Shown: piece by piece, positions 52,401 through 61,236 of the stretch | How positions within the stretch are numbered: the first letter of the stretch is position 1 | Layout of the letters: the number at the start of each line of letters is the position of its first letter | Virus record (IMG/VR): IMGVR_UViG_3300010157_000032 | Coordinates: 1 to 64,000 of that record | Reading direction: 5' to 3' (one strand) | Source: a virus | DNA length: 64,000 nt | Notes under the pieces: generated by a model | Told to the model about the DNA's origin: nothing | Seen by the model: the letters and a program-made list of their open reading frames with translations, nothing else | The model's database searches: none | Program-made: the position numbers and the translations under genes

Positions 52401-55376
52401 TGCTAATGTAACGTAAGTATTGGTGCCGCCGCCGGCTTGATTACCTGCTGTTAAGTAGCCGGCACCGCCAGCTGTTATATCAGTGGGCCCAATAATTCTA
52501 GCTTCAAAGATGCCGCCATCTCTAAACTCATCGGCAACTGCAACTGCACCTGTACCAGCACCACTAAATGTATAGGTTGCTGTTGAATAATTTTGTCCGG
52601 CATTAGAGAATTCTAATCTAAGAATTTTGTTATTTGCTTGGCCGGCAAAGGCTGCTTGAATTTGAGCTTGTTGGCTACGATTATTAACTGTTGCGGCTAG
52701 CGGGACTTCGGTAGTGTCATATCCTTCAGCAACTGTTCCATATGTGCCATACGAACTATTACCGTTGGTAGCACGAATTCTTCCACCGGCCTCTGCTAGA
52801 TATCCAATATGTCCATAATAGTTAAACACTGATACTAGTTCTGTTAGTGCGCTAGGGCCTGTACACCATGCGCCAATTCCATCGCTAATAACTGTGGTAA
52901 AATCGTTAGCCACGATTGATCGATTGCCACCGTTATGCAGTGTACCGTCAATCTTTACACCGGTACATCCGGTACCAAACATCGTAACGTTTTGCGCATA
53001 AGGAGATTTGCTGGTAATTTGTACACTAGTATCATTTGGTCCGGATCCGGGATCTAAACTAACAAATGCTCCGCCAGTTGGACGTGAAGTGAGATATTGA
53101 TTAATTGGTGTAAGGCCGCCAGTCAATCCTTGTAAGGTCATATTTCTAATGCCTGTGCCGTTACGACAAAGGAACATATTAGATCCTTCGTAGCCGGCTG
53201 CTGGTTGCACCACTGTACCGCGTAGTTCATCGCCGCATAGCGCAACACCTGCTGGAATACTGATTGGAAGAATTTCAGTATAAGTTCCAGTCTTAATAAA
53301 AATTGTAGCAGGTCCGATAACGTTTGCACAAGCATAACGGATGCTAGCCCAAGGTGTATTCACAGTTGTTCCACGAGTAGGTAAATCAATTCCACTCATA
53401 GCAACATAATATACAGCACCAATAATACCAAAATTATTCCAAGCCGGGGCAATATTTGTGTTATCAACTACACCATTGGTAACTGCCGCAGTTGCACGAA
53501 GTAGTTGTCCTTGTGTACCTATTGGTATCGCTTTATTAGCAGTACCGTAAGTTGGTATATCGCCATAAGTCTGGATAGCTACCCATTGGTCTCCAGCGGC
53601 GTATCTGTTCCAATAGATTGATGCATTTTGTATAGACCCGCCTGTGGTAAATCCTGTAGCTAATGTTTCAAAACTAGCTGTAGTATTAGTACAGGTTATT
53701 ACTGTATATGTTCCGTTGTAAGCTGTTGGGGTTGTGTTTGATACAATGATTAAATTTCCTGGAGTATACGGGCTATTAGCTTGTGTAGGGAAGGTAACTG
53801 TTCCCACACCGGTTACTGTTGGGGTAGCAGTGAAGGTTGTTCCAGATAATGTCAGTGTTCCAAAATTAATGTCAGCAGTACCAAGTGCTCCAAGATATGT
53901 TGATGCTAGTGCAATTGTTGTACCATCAATAATATTACCAATATAATAAGTACCAGCTGTTAATGCTCCTGCTCCTGTACCTGCTACTACAAAAGTTTCA
54001 CCTATGTGTAGTCCTGTTGATGAACTAACTGTAACATTTACTCCACTGGTTGCAGTGATACTTCCTGTGCGAGTTGTTAATGCTCCAGTACCCAAAGCAC
54101 CGGTGATCATCAACGACGTAAATGTATTATCGATTAACGGTGTATTACTTGTAGTTGCATTATGTAATTGTTTGCAAACATATGCTGTGCCATTGTAAGT
54201 AACAAGGTCGCCTGGAGCATATGATGTGGTCAATGCCCAGGTATTTCTCCACTGTACACCAGGAATTAATAATTGCCATGCCGATGTATCAGTGGGATCA
54301 TTACCGGTGTTATCAGCAATTGCAACATAAAGTTGCCCATCACGACGTACAATCTCACCTACTTTATATCCCGGAGTTGGACTTGCTACATATTCACCTC
54401 TGATATTGTAACTCTTAGATAAAAGAGTCCAATCGGTTGCATCAGTTGACGGAATGTTACCTTGATTATTTGTAGTTGCGCTTACATACTGATATCCGCC
54501 GTACACTACAACATCGCCAACTACATATGATGCACTAACACTCCAAGTACTAGAAAATTCTAAACCAGGAACATATATTGAAAAATTTGTTGTGCTAAAA
54601 GTAGTAGTTGAAGTATGAGGAATGTTACAAAACCAAAGATCTGCACCGTACTTGACTATGTCGTTAAGTTTGTAACGAGTCACTGATGCCCAGTTAGTTT
54701 TAAAATCTATACCACTATGTACTATAGTCCACTTGCTTTGATCAACTTCTAATCCAGACGATACAGATACATTGCTAGTGTGTCCAGTGACACACTTGTA
54801 CACTATGCCGCCGTAACGGACTACATCACCTACTTTATATTGAACACTAGTCGACCAATCTGTTTTCCAATCTGAACCGTAGCTGACCACAGCCCAGTTT
54901 GATTGATTTGCTTCTAGCGTAGCGCCTGTTTGGTGTCCGGTAAGGCAACGATATAACGTTGAGCCGTAGCGAACAATGTCGCCCTTTTTAAATCTAGCAC
55001 TGGCTGTCCAATTTTTAGACCATTCATCAGCTAGAGCGTATATAATCCAGTTTGCTTGATTTGCTTCAAGTCCTAGTAGTGCTGTTGCCGCAGAAGTGTG
55101 CCCAGCGGTACAAATATAAATTACACCACCGTAGGTAACATAATCGCCAATGTTGTATAGGGTACCTACAGCCCAAACACCTTTCCATGTGTATCCATCA
55201 AACCATAAAGTCCAGTTGGCCGAATCTGTATAAAAATTTGCGCTGGCAGTGTTAGCCGATGTACACACATAGGATTTTCCACCGTAGTTTATTACATCGT
55301 CTTTAGCATACACTGTGCTGGTTGTCCAAACACCGCGCCATGTAAATCGTATTCTACTTATTTTAAAATCAGCCAT
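49488..55376 (-). CDS. Large tail fibre protein, 1962 aa
   Basis: A shorter paralogue of the 4042-aa protein with the same backbone. Eight or nine CBM5/12-like W...Y..GD.V.YGG..Y.C modules occupy residues 1-400. A beta-helix start VYYVAMSGIDLPTRG lies near 655 and the block SDGIGAWCTGPSALTELVSV near 832. Six or seven sialidase-like blades (WSACAFGNGTFVAIA) lie at 1325-1590. The conserved C-terminus has TSTDQDGNFKVGNLFAVQQA and VPTQKAVKAYL. It lacks the C-x-RD modules and the long Gly/Thr repeat block of its larger neighbour. A TGAGGTAAG Shine-Dalgarno sequence precedes it. It is probably another fibre on the same virion or a partner of the giant fibre. Confidence 0.85.
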   Translation of the reverse strand: MADFKISRIRFTWRGVWTTSTVYAKDDVINYGGKSYVCTSANTASANFYTDSANWTLWFDGYTWKGVWAVGTLYNIGDYVTYGGVIYICTAGHTSAATALLGLEANQANWIIYALADEWSKNWTASARFKKGDIVRYGSTLYRCLTGHQTGATLEANQSNWAVVSYGSDWKTDWSTSVQYKVGDVVRYGGIVYKCVTGHTSNVSVSSGLEVDQSKWTIVHSGIDFKTNWASVTRYKLNDIVKYGADLWFCNIPHTSTTTFSTTNFSIYVPGLEFSSTWSVSASYVVGDVVVYGGYQYVSATTNNQGNIPSTDATDWTLLSKSYNIRGEYVASPTPGYKVGEIVRRDGQLYVAIADNTGNDPTDTSAWQLLIPGVQWRNTWALTTSYAPGDLVTYNGTAYVCKQLHNATTSNTPLIDNTFTSLMITGALGTGALTTRTGSITATSGVNVTVSSSTGLHIGETFVVAGTGAGALTAGTYYIGNIIDGTTIALASTYLGALGTADINFGTLTLSGTTFTATPTVTGVGTVTFPTQANSPYTPGNLIIVSNTTPTAYNGTYTVITCTNTTASFETLATGFTTGGSIQNASIYWNRYAAGDQWVAIQTYGDIPTYGTANKAIPIGTQGQLLRATAAVTNGVVDNTNIAPAWNNFGIIGAVYYVAMSGIDLPTRGTTVNTPWASIRYACANVIGPATIFIKTGTYTEILPISIPAGVALCGDELRGTVVQPAAGYEGSNMFLCRNGTGIRNMTLQGLTGGLTPINQYLTSRPTGGAFVSLDPGSGPNDTSVQITSKSPYAQNVTMFGTGCTGVKIDGTLHNGGNRSIVANDFTTVISDGIGAWCTGPSALTELVSVFNYYGHIGYLAEAGGRIRATNGNSSYGTYGTVAEGYDTTEVPLAATVNNRSQQAQIQAAFAGQANNKILRLEFSNAGQNYSTATYTFSGAGTGAVAVADEFRDGGIFEARIIGPTDITAGGAGYLTAGNQAGGGTNTYVTLASNDQNLISTYFGMRLIITSGTGVGQYGYIQYYNSSTKAAYISRESFPQVTVTSTSNANNSVTCLSTSTLQVGQAIMFGPSTQTTSVTASSSVDNSLTLASVSGIFVGENIIFAVNPTFNTIFGGVSPGTSYFVYAINGSKIQISTALPTSLGGTGTILNISTYAGTANMLATAQGVIGTLGWGTPYWVLTNNTLTNQITLSATAPGTFTGTSNSTQTISGIASTVGIIVGGAVTGPGIQAGTTVLGTGISTVTLSQATLTSVTGTWTYAGVPVPVYTANGNSYIGAVGFDNILPGQPIAPALDTTTVYSIEPKVSFSSPGFTGTLQVLPSTSTWAAMIYALGTFVAIDQVSSVATSTDGKNWLAATVNPTALAAGTAWTSLAFGQGFFVAVAGGASSSNLTSISNTGASWSAGGTLPVAANWSACAFGNGTFVAIAYGSTYSATSTSGTSWANGGSLPTSRNWSSIAYGSIGTWVAVASGTANAAYSTNNGSLWTPCTLPASSTWISVTWGNGRFVAIDQTNQSAYSFDGITWTINALPSTQTWTAVTYGQGLFFAVAANTSTAATSQDGLYWTPQIMPTSAPWSAVAFGNPTSIAGAVTPIWTAIAGTASNTAASVLTGPTTIGRVIVANSKVSMVKIYEPGGGYATTPTVTIYDPNATLAVTTACRTATGVLGNPTFLNRGNGYQTSTTTVAVNGDGYADQLQSSQYLYVSGLSQSPTPGAAITISGNNNLYRVVVITPLGSGNYLFQIAAALTISLAPVHGTTISIRLKYSQCRITGHDFLYIGTGNKAQTNYPNVDPLTAASYKQIAENNSGRVFQTSTDQDGNFKVGNLFAVQQASGIVTISANQFSLAGLTKLVIGGLSAGANSVTITSFSTDTYFVANSDTVVPTQKAVKAYLARNIAGGGSNAQTGAVIAGTVGLGGSQKIYSSVGQQILMKATVNIKGPNAGINGMMLAHSLFANSFSANN

Positions 55377-55395
55377 TTCTTACCTCAATATTTGT

Positions 55396-55755
55396 TTATA
55401 AACCAGTAGGGTATGCGTACTTACTACCAATTCTAGCAACAAGATTACCTTGGCTATCAATATAATAATAAATGCTACGATCATCCCATCGTAATTGTTC
55501 GTACTTTAAATTTGCATATGTTAGATTGTGATTAACATCTCTACCTTCTAAAAAATCTACGCCGGGTTGAAAGTCAGGATAATTGTCGCTGGCTCCACCG
55601 TTGTTGTTAATAGTTATACTGTCAGTTCTACTTAATTGATTCACACGAGCAAAATATAAATCGCCAGCATCAGTTCTACGTAATGCGTACATGTATCTAG
55701 GTTGATCACCTAACAGTTCTTCTTGTGATCTACCAAAAAAGTAATTATCAGCCAT
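55396..55755 (-). CDS. Conserved virion structural protein, 119 aa
   Basis: A protein with an acidic, aromatic-rich sequence (RYMYALRRTDAGDLYFARVN, then YEQLRWDDRSIYYYIDSQGN). It resembles small uncharacterised virion proteins encoded beside fibre genes in marine T4-like phages. No motif of known function is seen. It has an AAGGAC ribosome binding site and compact spacing to both neighbours, in one operon. Confidence 0.6.
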   Translation of the reverse strand: MADNYFFGRSQEELLGDQPRYMYALRRTDAGDLYFARVNQLSRTDSITINNNGGASDNYPDFQPGVDFLEGRDVNHNLTYANLKYEQLRWDDRSIYYYIDSQGNLVARIGSKYAYPTGL

Positions 55756-55766
55756 AATATTTGTCC

Positions 55767-56096
55767 TTATACAATTTCAGCGTAGCTTATAGTTGCGTCA
55801 ATGCTAGTAGCAGTGTCGCTGGTTAAACTCATACTGCAACTACCAGCTAGAATCAATTTCTCACCGTTAGTAATAACTTTGGCACTGGTATACGGATGAA
55901 TAATCAGCGAGTTTATGTAGTTCACCGTTAGAGGTGTAGTATCAGTAATCGTCAGTGTACAACTTACATCATCATCTGTTGTATTAGACAAATTTATTCC
56001 AATAATAGTATATGTACTAGTATTAGGTGTAGTTAATAGTGCTGTAGGTGTAGTACCTAAGTCTTTTTTTACAGTTGTTCTAAAATATGTTGTCAT
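55767..56096 (-). CDS. Small conserved virion protein (beta-sandwich), 109 aa
   Basis: A short beta protein: TTPNTSTYTIIGINLSNTTD, then VSCTLTITDTTPLTVNYINSL, HPYTSAKVITNGEKLILAGS and ATISYAEIV. The strand order resembles the 106-aa protein at 36970 and the 102-aa protein at 59916, so these may form a small paralogous set attached to fibres or baseplate. A GGAT ribosome binding site is present. Function unknown. Confidence 0.55.
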   Translation of the reverse strand: MTTYFRTTVKKDLGTTPTALLTTPNTSTYTIIGINLSNTTDDDVSCTLTITDTTPLTVNYINSLIIHPYTSAKVITNGEKLILAGSCSMSLTSDTATSIDATISYAEIV

Positions 56097-56100
56097 GCTT

Positions 56101-57618
56101 TTATCCGAAAGTTATTGCTGCCGCAAATCCAATATCGTTAGCTTGCAGTGCATTAACACCGCTACTGCTACCAGCAACAGATATCCAAGCTGACCCAGTC
56201 CATACTTCAACTAATTGAAGGTCGCTATTGTAGCGAATCATTCCAAGCTCAGAGTATGCTTGTAGAGGTCGGCTACTACTTCCGCCAGTTGGAATTACTA
56301 CACCATAGGTACCTGTGATTTTAGTATAACCGGTACCACTACCAGTGGCAGTCATTGCTGTTGCTGAAACTATTTGGCTGGGGTTCACATAGTATGTTCC
56401 GTTACCCCCGGTGCCTGTTGCTGGAGCAGTGATATAGGTCCCAGCGGTAACTGTATTTCCTGCTAGGATCATTCCAGTTACTATTGGCACTGAACCGGTA
56501 AAATTTGTTGCTGTTAAAATAATAGGGGTAGCGGTTACTGTTGTTCCCGATACTACCTGTGATGGAAATATTGTCCAAGTACTGGCAATGCTTGTGCCGG
56601 ATCCTGTTAAGTTAGATACAATATATGTTCCAGCGGCAATTTGATTTCCCGTAATTACATATCCGGCTACTATACCTAATCCAGTTGGTGTGCTAGTAAC
56701 ACTTAATGTTGATCCGTTGATATTTCCTTGAAATGTGACTGCTGTTCCTAAACTAATTTCGCCAGTAAATGTTGCAACTACCGAAGCAGTTCCGATAGTA
56801 GTAACAGCATTTGGGACTGTGTTGGTAATTGCACTATTATAAAATCGTAAATTGCCAGTTTGTAAACCGTAATTGTTACTAGTAGTAAAATTAATATCTG
56901 TATTAGGAGTATATGTACTAATCGTATTACCACTAATATCTAAATTAGCAGTTTTAATATCTGTAGCTGTTAGGTTAGTTACTGTGATATTTGTAAAATT
57001 AGCAGTATTAACATACAAGTTGTTCCACTGTAAATTACTCGAACCTAGATTATATGTACCAGTGGCCGCTGGTAAAATATCGCTGTTAACTTCACCAGTG
57101 AATGTAATAGTGTCAGTTGTTTGATTACCTAAGGTGATATTTCCACTAGAGCCACCATCTGCACTGATATTACCAGTAACATGTAAATCACCATTGACCG
57201 TTGTATTGGCATTTATATTAATACTACCTGTGCCAGTAGTACTAATATTAATGTCAGTGTTTGTGCCCAAGCTGGCAATAGTGTTGCCAGTAATATTTAA
57301 TTGTGTGCCAATAGACAAGCTACCCTGATAAACTACAGGATTAACTCCGCTTGGTAATAAATTAATTGTTGAACTTGAGCTACTAAGTGTATTGCTAGTT
57401 AAGGTAAAAGTAGCAATGTTAGATTGATTAGAAACGTATAAGTTTGTCGAGCGTGTTGTACCATTGACATCTAAGTCATAAGCCGGCGATGCTGTATTAA
57501 TTCCAACACGGCCATTAACTACATCAAGATAGAGAAGGCTCGTCTCAAAAGCTAAATTCTGCCCGTTGCGGAGCAGATTGTCTTTTAAGAGCGGCCCTGA
57601 AATTCGACCAACAGCCAT
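56101..57618 (-). CDS. Fibre protein, 505 aa, paralogue of the 362-aa protein
   Basis: It starts MAVGRISGPLLKDNLLRNGQ, then LAFETSLLYLDVVNGRVGIN, the N-terminal adaptor shared with the next upstream gene (GRIGGPLLADNLLRNGSDLA). The rest is beta-strand repeats with NTTVNGDLHVTGNI, the recurrent 'GNQTTDTITFTGEVNSDILP' unit also present in the neighbour, and two AGTYI...GTGGNGTY modules like those of the giant fibre. The C-terminal PLQAYSELGMIRYNSDLQLV, then WTGSAWISVAG, is a common fibre tail. It has AAGGGAG as Shine-Dalgarno sequence after a structured leader. Confidence 0.75.
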   Translation of the reverse strand: MAVGRISGPLLKDNLLRNGQNLAFETSLLYLDVVNGRVGINTASPAYDLDVNGTTRSTNLYVSNQSNIATFTLTSNTLSSSSSTINLLPSGVNPVVYQGSLSIGTQLNITGNTIASLGTNTDINISTTGTGSININANTTVNGDLHVTGNISADGGSSGNITLGNQTTDTITFTGEVNSDILPAATGTYNLGSSNLQWNNLYVNTANFTNITVTNLTATDIKTANLDISGNTISTYTPNTDINFTTSNNYGLQTGNLRFYNSAITNTVPNAVTTIGTASVVATFTGEISLGTAVTFQGNINGSTLSVTSTPTGLGIVAGYVITGNQIAAGTYIVSNLTGSGTSIASTWTIFPSQVVSGTTVTATPIILTATNFTGSVPIVTGMILAGNTVTAGTYITAPATGTGGNGTYYVNPSQIVSATAMTATGSGTGYTKITGTYGVVIPTGGSSSRPLQAYSELGMIRYNSDLQLVEVWTGSAWISVAGSSSGVNALQANDIGFAAAITFG

Positions 57619-57750
57619 GAATGCTCCCTTATACCCCGTGTTTCACGGTTAACCACTTTTTCATCCCTTAGTAAATAAGGGCTCTTTGCGGGTTTACCAC
57701 AGTCGAACCATACAAGAAATGGTCATTTCTTGTAATCAAAAGTATTTATC
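57619..57750 (-). promoter_or_regulatory. Late promoter and hairpin-rich 5' leader of the 505-aa fibre gene
   Basis: On the minus strand a GATAAATA box (57743-57750) is followed by about 120 nt of noncoding leader. It contains three inverted repeats: a 10-bp ACAAGAAATG/CATTTCTTGT stem with a 2-nt gap, CCCTTA/TAAGGG, and CCGTG/CACGG. AAGGGAG before the ATG is the ribosome binding site. No tRNA cloverleaf and no known riboswitch was recognised. Confidence 0.6.
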
Positions 57751-57762
57751 GTATTTTGGATA

Positions 57763-58851
57763 TTACCCGAAGATCAGGGACATTTCATTCATAATATCAG
57801 TAACATCAACTTCGGCTAGTACAGGACTTGTACCAATTGCTGGTATCCATCCTAAGGTACCATCATACACTTCAGTTTGAGAAATTGTAGAATTGTATCT
57901 GGTAGCGCCTACTTCTGGAGAACCTGGTCTCCCTGATGCTCCTGTAGAAGTTCCTACAGGAAGTACAACTCCGTTAGACCCTGTAAATTTTAAATAACCA
58001 TTAGCAATATTGTTAAATGTCAGTGTTGAATTTGCAGAACTGCTATACAGCATAGTCAAAGTATTGCCATTAAATTTAAAATTATTATTTAAAATAACGC
58101 TACCGCTAGACGCTGATAAGATAGTATCAGCACTGGCATTACTGATAGTGTTTCCATTAAATAGAATATTTCCGCCAGTAATATTTGTTGGATTTAAAGA
58201 ACTAACAGCAAGTGTTCCTCCTAATCCTCCTAAAATATTAACACCGTAAATATTTTTCCAACGTAGGCTATTAGATCCTAGACTATAGGTATTTGTTGTA
58301 ATGGGTAAAATATTACTATTAACTTCTGCTGTAATTGTAATAGTGTCAGTAGTTTGATTACCAAGTGTAATGTTACCGTCAAGGGTGATATTACCGGTAG
58401 CGTGTAGGTCTCCAGTAACAGTAGTATTATTGTTTAGGTAAACATTGCCAGCGCCAATGGGACTAATTGAAATATTATCGTTATTAATATAATCAACTAT
58501 TGTGTTTCCACTAAGTGTTAATTTGTTAGTTTTAATAACAGGCGCAGTAATTGTTGGATTACTAGCCTGATTAGGACTAATAGTAATTCCGCTAATAATA
58601 TTTTGTATTTGATTAGTAGTAAACTCTAAATTTCCAAACTGTCCTAGAGTAGTAACATTTAAAGTCGGAGTGTTTATTGCTCCAGCTGTTCCTGCAACGT
58701 TTAGATTTGATGTCGGACTAGAGGTACCAATGCCAACGTACTTGCCTGTAACATTTAAGTATAATAACTTAGTGTCAACAGCAAGATCAGAACCGTTACG
58801 TAGTAGATTATCTGCTAGTAACGGGCCGCCAATTCTTCCTATTTGAGCCAT
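57763..58851 (-). CDS. Fibre protein, 362 aa, paralogue of the 505-aa protein
   Basis: It has the same N-terminal adaptor as the 505-aa protein (RIGGPLLADNLLRNGSDLAV, then TKLLYLNVTGKYVGIGTSSP) and the same VTGDLHATGNITLDGNITLG, then NQTTDTITITAEVNSNILPI unit. Its C-terminal half has one GGNILFNGNTISN repeat and the tail GSPEVGATRYNSTISQTEV, then YDGTLGWIPAIG. It lies 9 nt downstream of the 351-aa gene and upstream of the structured leader. It probably forms a short side fibre; the shared adaptor suggests both bind the same site. Confidence 0.75.
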   Translation of the reverse strand: MAQIGRIGGPLLADNLLRNGSDLAVDTKLLYLNVTGKYVGIGTSSPTSNLNVAGTAGAINTPTLNVTTLGQFGNLEFTTNQIQNIISGITISPNQASNPTITAPVIKTNKLTLSGNTIVDYINNDNISISPIGAGNVYLNNNTTVTGDLHATGNITLDGNITLGNQTTDTITITAEVNSNILPITTNTYSLGSNSLRWKNIYGVNILGGLGGTLAVSSLNPTNITGGNILFNGNTISNASADTILSASSGSVILNNNFKFNGNTLTMLYSSSANSTLTFNNIANGYLKFTGSNGVVLPVGTSTGASGRPGSPEVGATRYNSTISQTEVYDGTLGWIPAIGTSPVLAEVDVTDIMNEMSLIFG

Positions 58852-58860
58852 GCTAGCTCC

Positions 58861-59916
58861 TTATTGGTCAAAACCTAATAGCGCAATAACTACCTTGCCA
58901 TAAGGCACCGGCGTACTAAATTTTAAGTAATAACTGTTGTTTGAAATTGATTGGCTAGCTTCAGCAATCGTTATAGCAGTATTAACTGCAATAGTTCCAG
59001 TTGGTACATGATTCATAGAAATACTAGTCAATGCTCCTGTGTTTGGATCAGTTATTGCAGAACCAGTAAGAAGGGCCCCGCTATAGATATTAGATCCGCT
59101 AACAGTTGCGCCAGTAAGAGGTACAGATGGGAATACCGCAGGAGTGCTACCACTTGCAGTAACTGATCCTCCGTTTTGATATGTTCCCGGATTAGTTGTT
59201 AGTGCGTAAGTAACTGTAGTTGCTGTTGAACCAGTGACTGTAAATACCCCGTTAAATGCACTTGATGCTTGTCCAGTAGATAAAATACCTTCAACTGTTA
59301 TTGTTGCACCAATTGCAAATCCAGGTTGTGAAGACGTAGTATTTGACATTGTAACCGTAGCAACATTACTAGTCCAACTTGCCGTGGTTACATTTAAACT
59401 TGTGTTAAAATATAATATTGCCGAACCTGTGCTAGCGGCTACGCTAAGAGATCCGGTATATGTTTCTGTCGGCAATGTAGGATTTTGCACTACTGTATAG
59501 TTAAGGCTACTAAGTTGAATAACGTTTTCAACTACAACAATAATGTTTTGTCCGCCAAATGTTGAGTTTGTACTATCTACATTTGTTGGGTTATAGGCGG
59601 AGTTTAAAGGACCAAAATATGTGTTATTGCTATCACCTGCACCTAAATTCTGTTGTACAATTGTTCCAGATTCTTTAAATCTTAAACTGCGCCATTTACT
59701 ACTTTGATAAATTTCCAGTTGTCCACCAGCTGTTATGTCAGTGTTATATCGTACCATTCCGTTTACTGGATTGGCCGGACGTTGGGCAGTAGTACCAGTT
59801 GGTACTATTACATTATTAGTGCTTCCCAAAGTTACCTGACCCGTGGCGGTATTGGCGGATACATCAAATCCTGTAACTGCCCTACGATTAAGGTTAACTT
59901 GTTTTAAGAATCTCAT
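58861..59916 (-). CDS. Fibre/virion protein, 351 aa
   Basis: It begins MRFLKQVNLNRRAVTGFDVS, then the fibre-type unit TAQRPANPVNGMVRYNTDIT, GGQLEIYQSSKWRSLRFKES. The middle contains beta modules (VTMSNTTSSQPGFAIGATIT) of the kind found in the giant fibre. The end ASQSISNNSYYLKFSTPVPY, then GKVVIALLGFDQ looks like a terminal domain. Its ATG overlaps the stop of the 102-aa gene (TAATG). It has a weak ribosome binding site (GGCGG), so coupling to that gene is likely. Confidence 0.65.
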   Translation of the reverse strand: MRFLKQVNLNRRAVTGFDVSANTATGQVTLGSTNNVIVPTGTTAQRPANPVNGMVRYNTDITAGGQLEIYQSSKWRSLRFKESGTIVQQNLGAGDSNNTYFGPLNSAYNPTNVDSTNSTFGGQNIIVVVENVIQLSSLNYTVVQNPTLPTETYTGSLSVAASTGSAILYFNTSLNVTTASWTSNVATVTMSNTTSSQPGFAIGATITVEGILSTGQASSAFNGVFTVTGSTATTVTYALTTNPGTYQNGGSVTASGSTPAVFPSVPLTGATVSGSNIYSGALLTGSAITDPNTGALTSISMNHVPTGTIAVNTAITIAEASQSISNNSYYLKFSTPVPYGKVVIALLGFDQ

Positions 59917-60224
59917 TATACCGCCAATGTGCTAATTGTAAAAGATAACATCGAGCCTACACTGGCCACTGCTACAATGCTATCTCCGTTTGCTAGTACT
60001 AATTTTTCTTGATCTAAACTTAATGTTTCCCCGCCTACGATTGGCAGTTGATAAACTATTGTTGTGTTATTTCCTGCACTGCTGCCGCTAGGGATTGCAT
60101 ACAGTGTAAGATTACTAGTAGTTGCTCCGTAATTACACACAATCATAGCAGTAATAGCATTGTTACCTGTACTGGTATAAACTGTGGTATTGGTTATTGC
60201 AACTAGGGTATTTGAAATTGCCAT
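59916..60224 (-). CDS. Small conserved virion protein (beta-sandwich), 102 aa
   Basis: A beta protein: AITNTTVYTSTGNNAITAMIV, then GATTSNLTLYAIPSGSSAGN and GGETLSLDQEKLVLANGDSI. It resembles the 109-aa and 106-aa proteins elsewhere in the window in length and strand pattern and may belong to the same structural family. It has an AAGGAAAG Shine-Dalgarno sequence. No catalytic motif. Confidence 0.55.
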   Translation of the reverse strand: MAISNTLVAITNTTVYTSTGNNAITAMIVCNYGATTSNLTLYAIPSGSSAGNNTTIVYQLPIVGGETLSLDQEKLVLANGDSIVAVASVGSMLSFTISTLAV

Positions 60225-60233
60225 GTTCTTTCC

Positions 60234-61196
60234 TTATAGTAAAATACTCAAGAGTACTGCACGATTCTTACTGACAAGTTCGTCTTGAGTAGTTACATTT
60301 GATATATATAGTCCTGTATTACCCGGGCCAGCAGTCGCTTTGGAATACAATTTTGTTCGACCGGCTTGTTGGCTCGGTGTACTGCTTTGATCATCTAAAT
60401 TTAATATCGCATTTACTTCAACGTTATTGTTGGCAGCGGCAAACACTAGATTTTGCGAAATTGAATTGTTAGTAATAGTGTCACCAAAGAAATTCAAATC
60501 GCTAATATTCATACCGACTGCTGACACAGTAACAATAGTATTGCCACCAACATACATATTAATACTAGAACTAAATGCTTGTACCTTACTGTATTCTGAA
60601 CCAAAAACTGCATTTTGCGGAGTATATAATCTGTCAACTGTAGCAATACCATTGCTGGCAGCTACGTAATTGTACAAATATTTTCTGTTGAGAATATGAT
60701 TATCTCTGGTAACTTTTGTTTCGTAGCTTGTTGAATTTGCAATTAACAATGCATAATTACTGTTCTGCATGTCAAAAGCAAAATCAGTTGTGCCGTCTGT
60801 GGCAATAGTTCTAAGTTGTAATCCTGATAGTTGTCCATCGATAGTCTTTAGTACAAATGCTCCGTTAACTTGACTGCTGTTTACAGGATTAAAATAAGGA
60901 ACTTGTTCGTTGAATAAAAACTGAGCAGAGCTTCGACTACCTCGCAATATTTCAATACCGGCTTGGTAACTTTTTGTGCTACTAATACCAGCTCCAGTTT
61001 GCCCATAGTTTAACTGAAGTATATTATCTTTAATTTGAGTGTCAACGCTTTCTATATAAGAAGTAGTGCCTTGAACATCTAGATTGCCAATAACAGTAAC
61101 AGTGCCTGTGGTACTTTGTGTATCCAGTATGATATTGCCACCAGATTGTACTTGGAGTTTGTAATCACCGTTACTGACTTTTAATATTCTTGACAT
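60234..61196 (-). CDS. Conserved fibre/virion protein, 320 aa
   Basis: It begins MSRILKVSNGDYKLQVQSGG, then TVTVIGNLDVQGTTSYIESV, the shaft start of many marine T4-like fibre proteins. It continues with TDTQIKDNILQLNYGQ-type strands, a central TIDGQLSGLQLRTIATDG segment and an end of GRTKLYSKATAGPGNTGLYI, then SKNRAVLLSILL. It heads the fibre genes on the gp23 side and lies just after a hairpin. It has an AAGGAT Shine-Dalgarno sequence. No enzyme signature. Confidence 0.7.
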   Translation of the reverse strand: MSRILKVSNGDYKLQVQSGGNIILDTQSTTGTVTVIGNLDVQGTTSYIESVDTQIKDNILQLNYGQTGAGISSTKSYQAGIEILRGSRSSAQFLFNEQVPYFNPVNSSQVNGAFVLKTIDGQLSGLQLRTIATDGTTDFAFDMQNSNYALLIANSTSYETKVTRDNHILNRKYLYNYVAASNGIATVDRLYTPQNAVFGSEYSKVQAFSSSINMYVGGNTIVTVSAVGMNISDLNFFGDTITNNSISQNLVFAAANNNVEVNAILNLDDQSSTPSQQAGRTKLYSKATAGPGNTGLYISNVTTQDELVSKNRAVLLSILL

Positions 61197-61212
61197 TCTA
61201 TATCCTTAAGTT

Positions 61213-61228
61213 GGGGACCTAAGTCCCC
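61213..61228 (-). other. GC hairpin between virion genes
   Basis: A 6-bp stem (61213-61218 with 61223-61228; GGGGAC/GTCCCC) and a 4-nt loop lie between the stop of the 340-aa gene and the ribosome binding site of the next. There is no T-run, so it may be an attenuator or processing site rather than a full terminator. Confidence 0.5.
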
Positions 61229-61236
61229 GTTCCTAA

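Noticed and set aside
37305-55376. CRISPR array or insertion-element repeats in the repetitive fibre genes
   Set aside because: The repeats are in-frame protein repeats of varying length and sequence with no fixed spacer pattern, terminal inverted repeats or transposase.
57619-57762. Possible tRNA in the noncoding leader (GGTTCGA resembling a T-loop)
   Set aside because: No acceptor stem, anticodon arm or D-arm can be paired around it; the inverted repeats present form separate hairpins.
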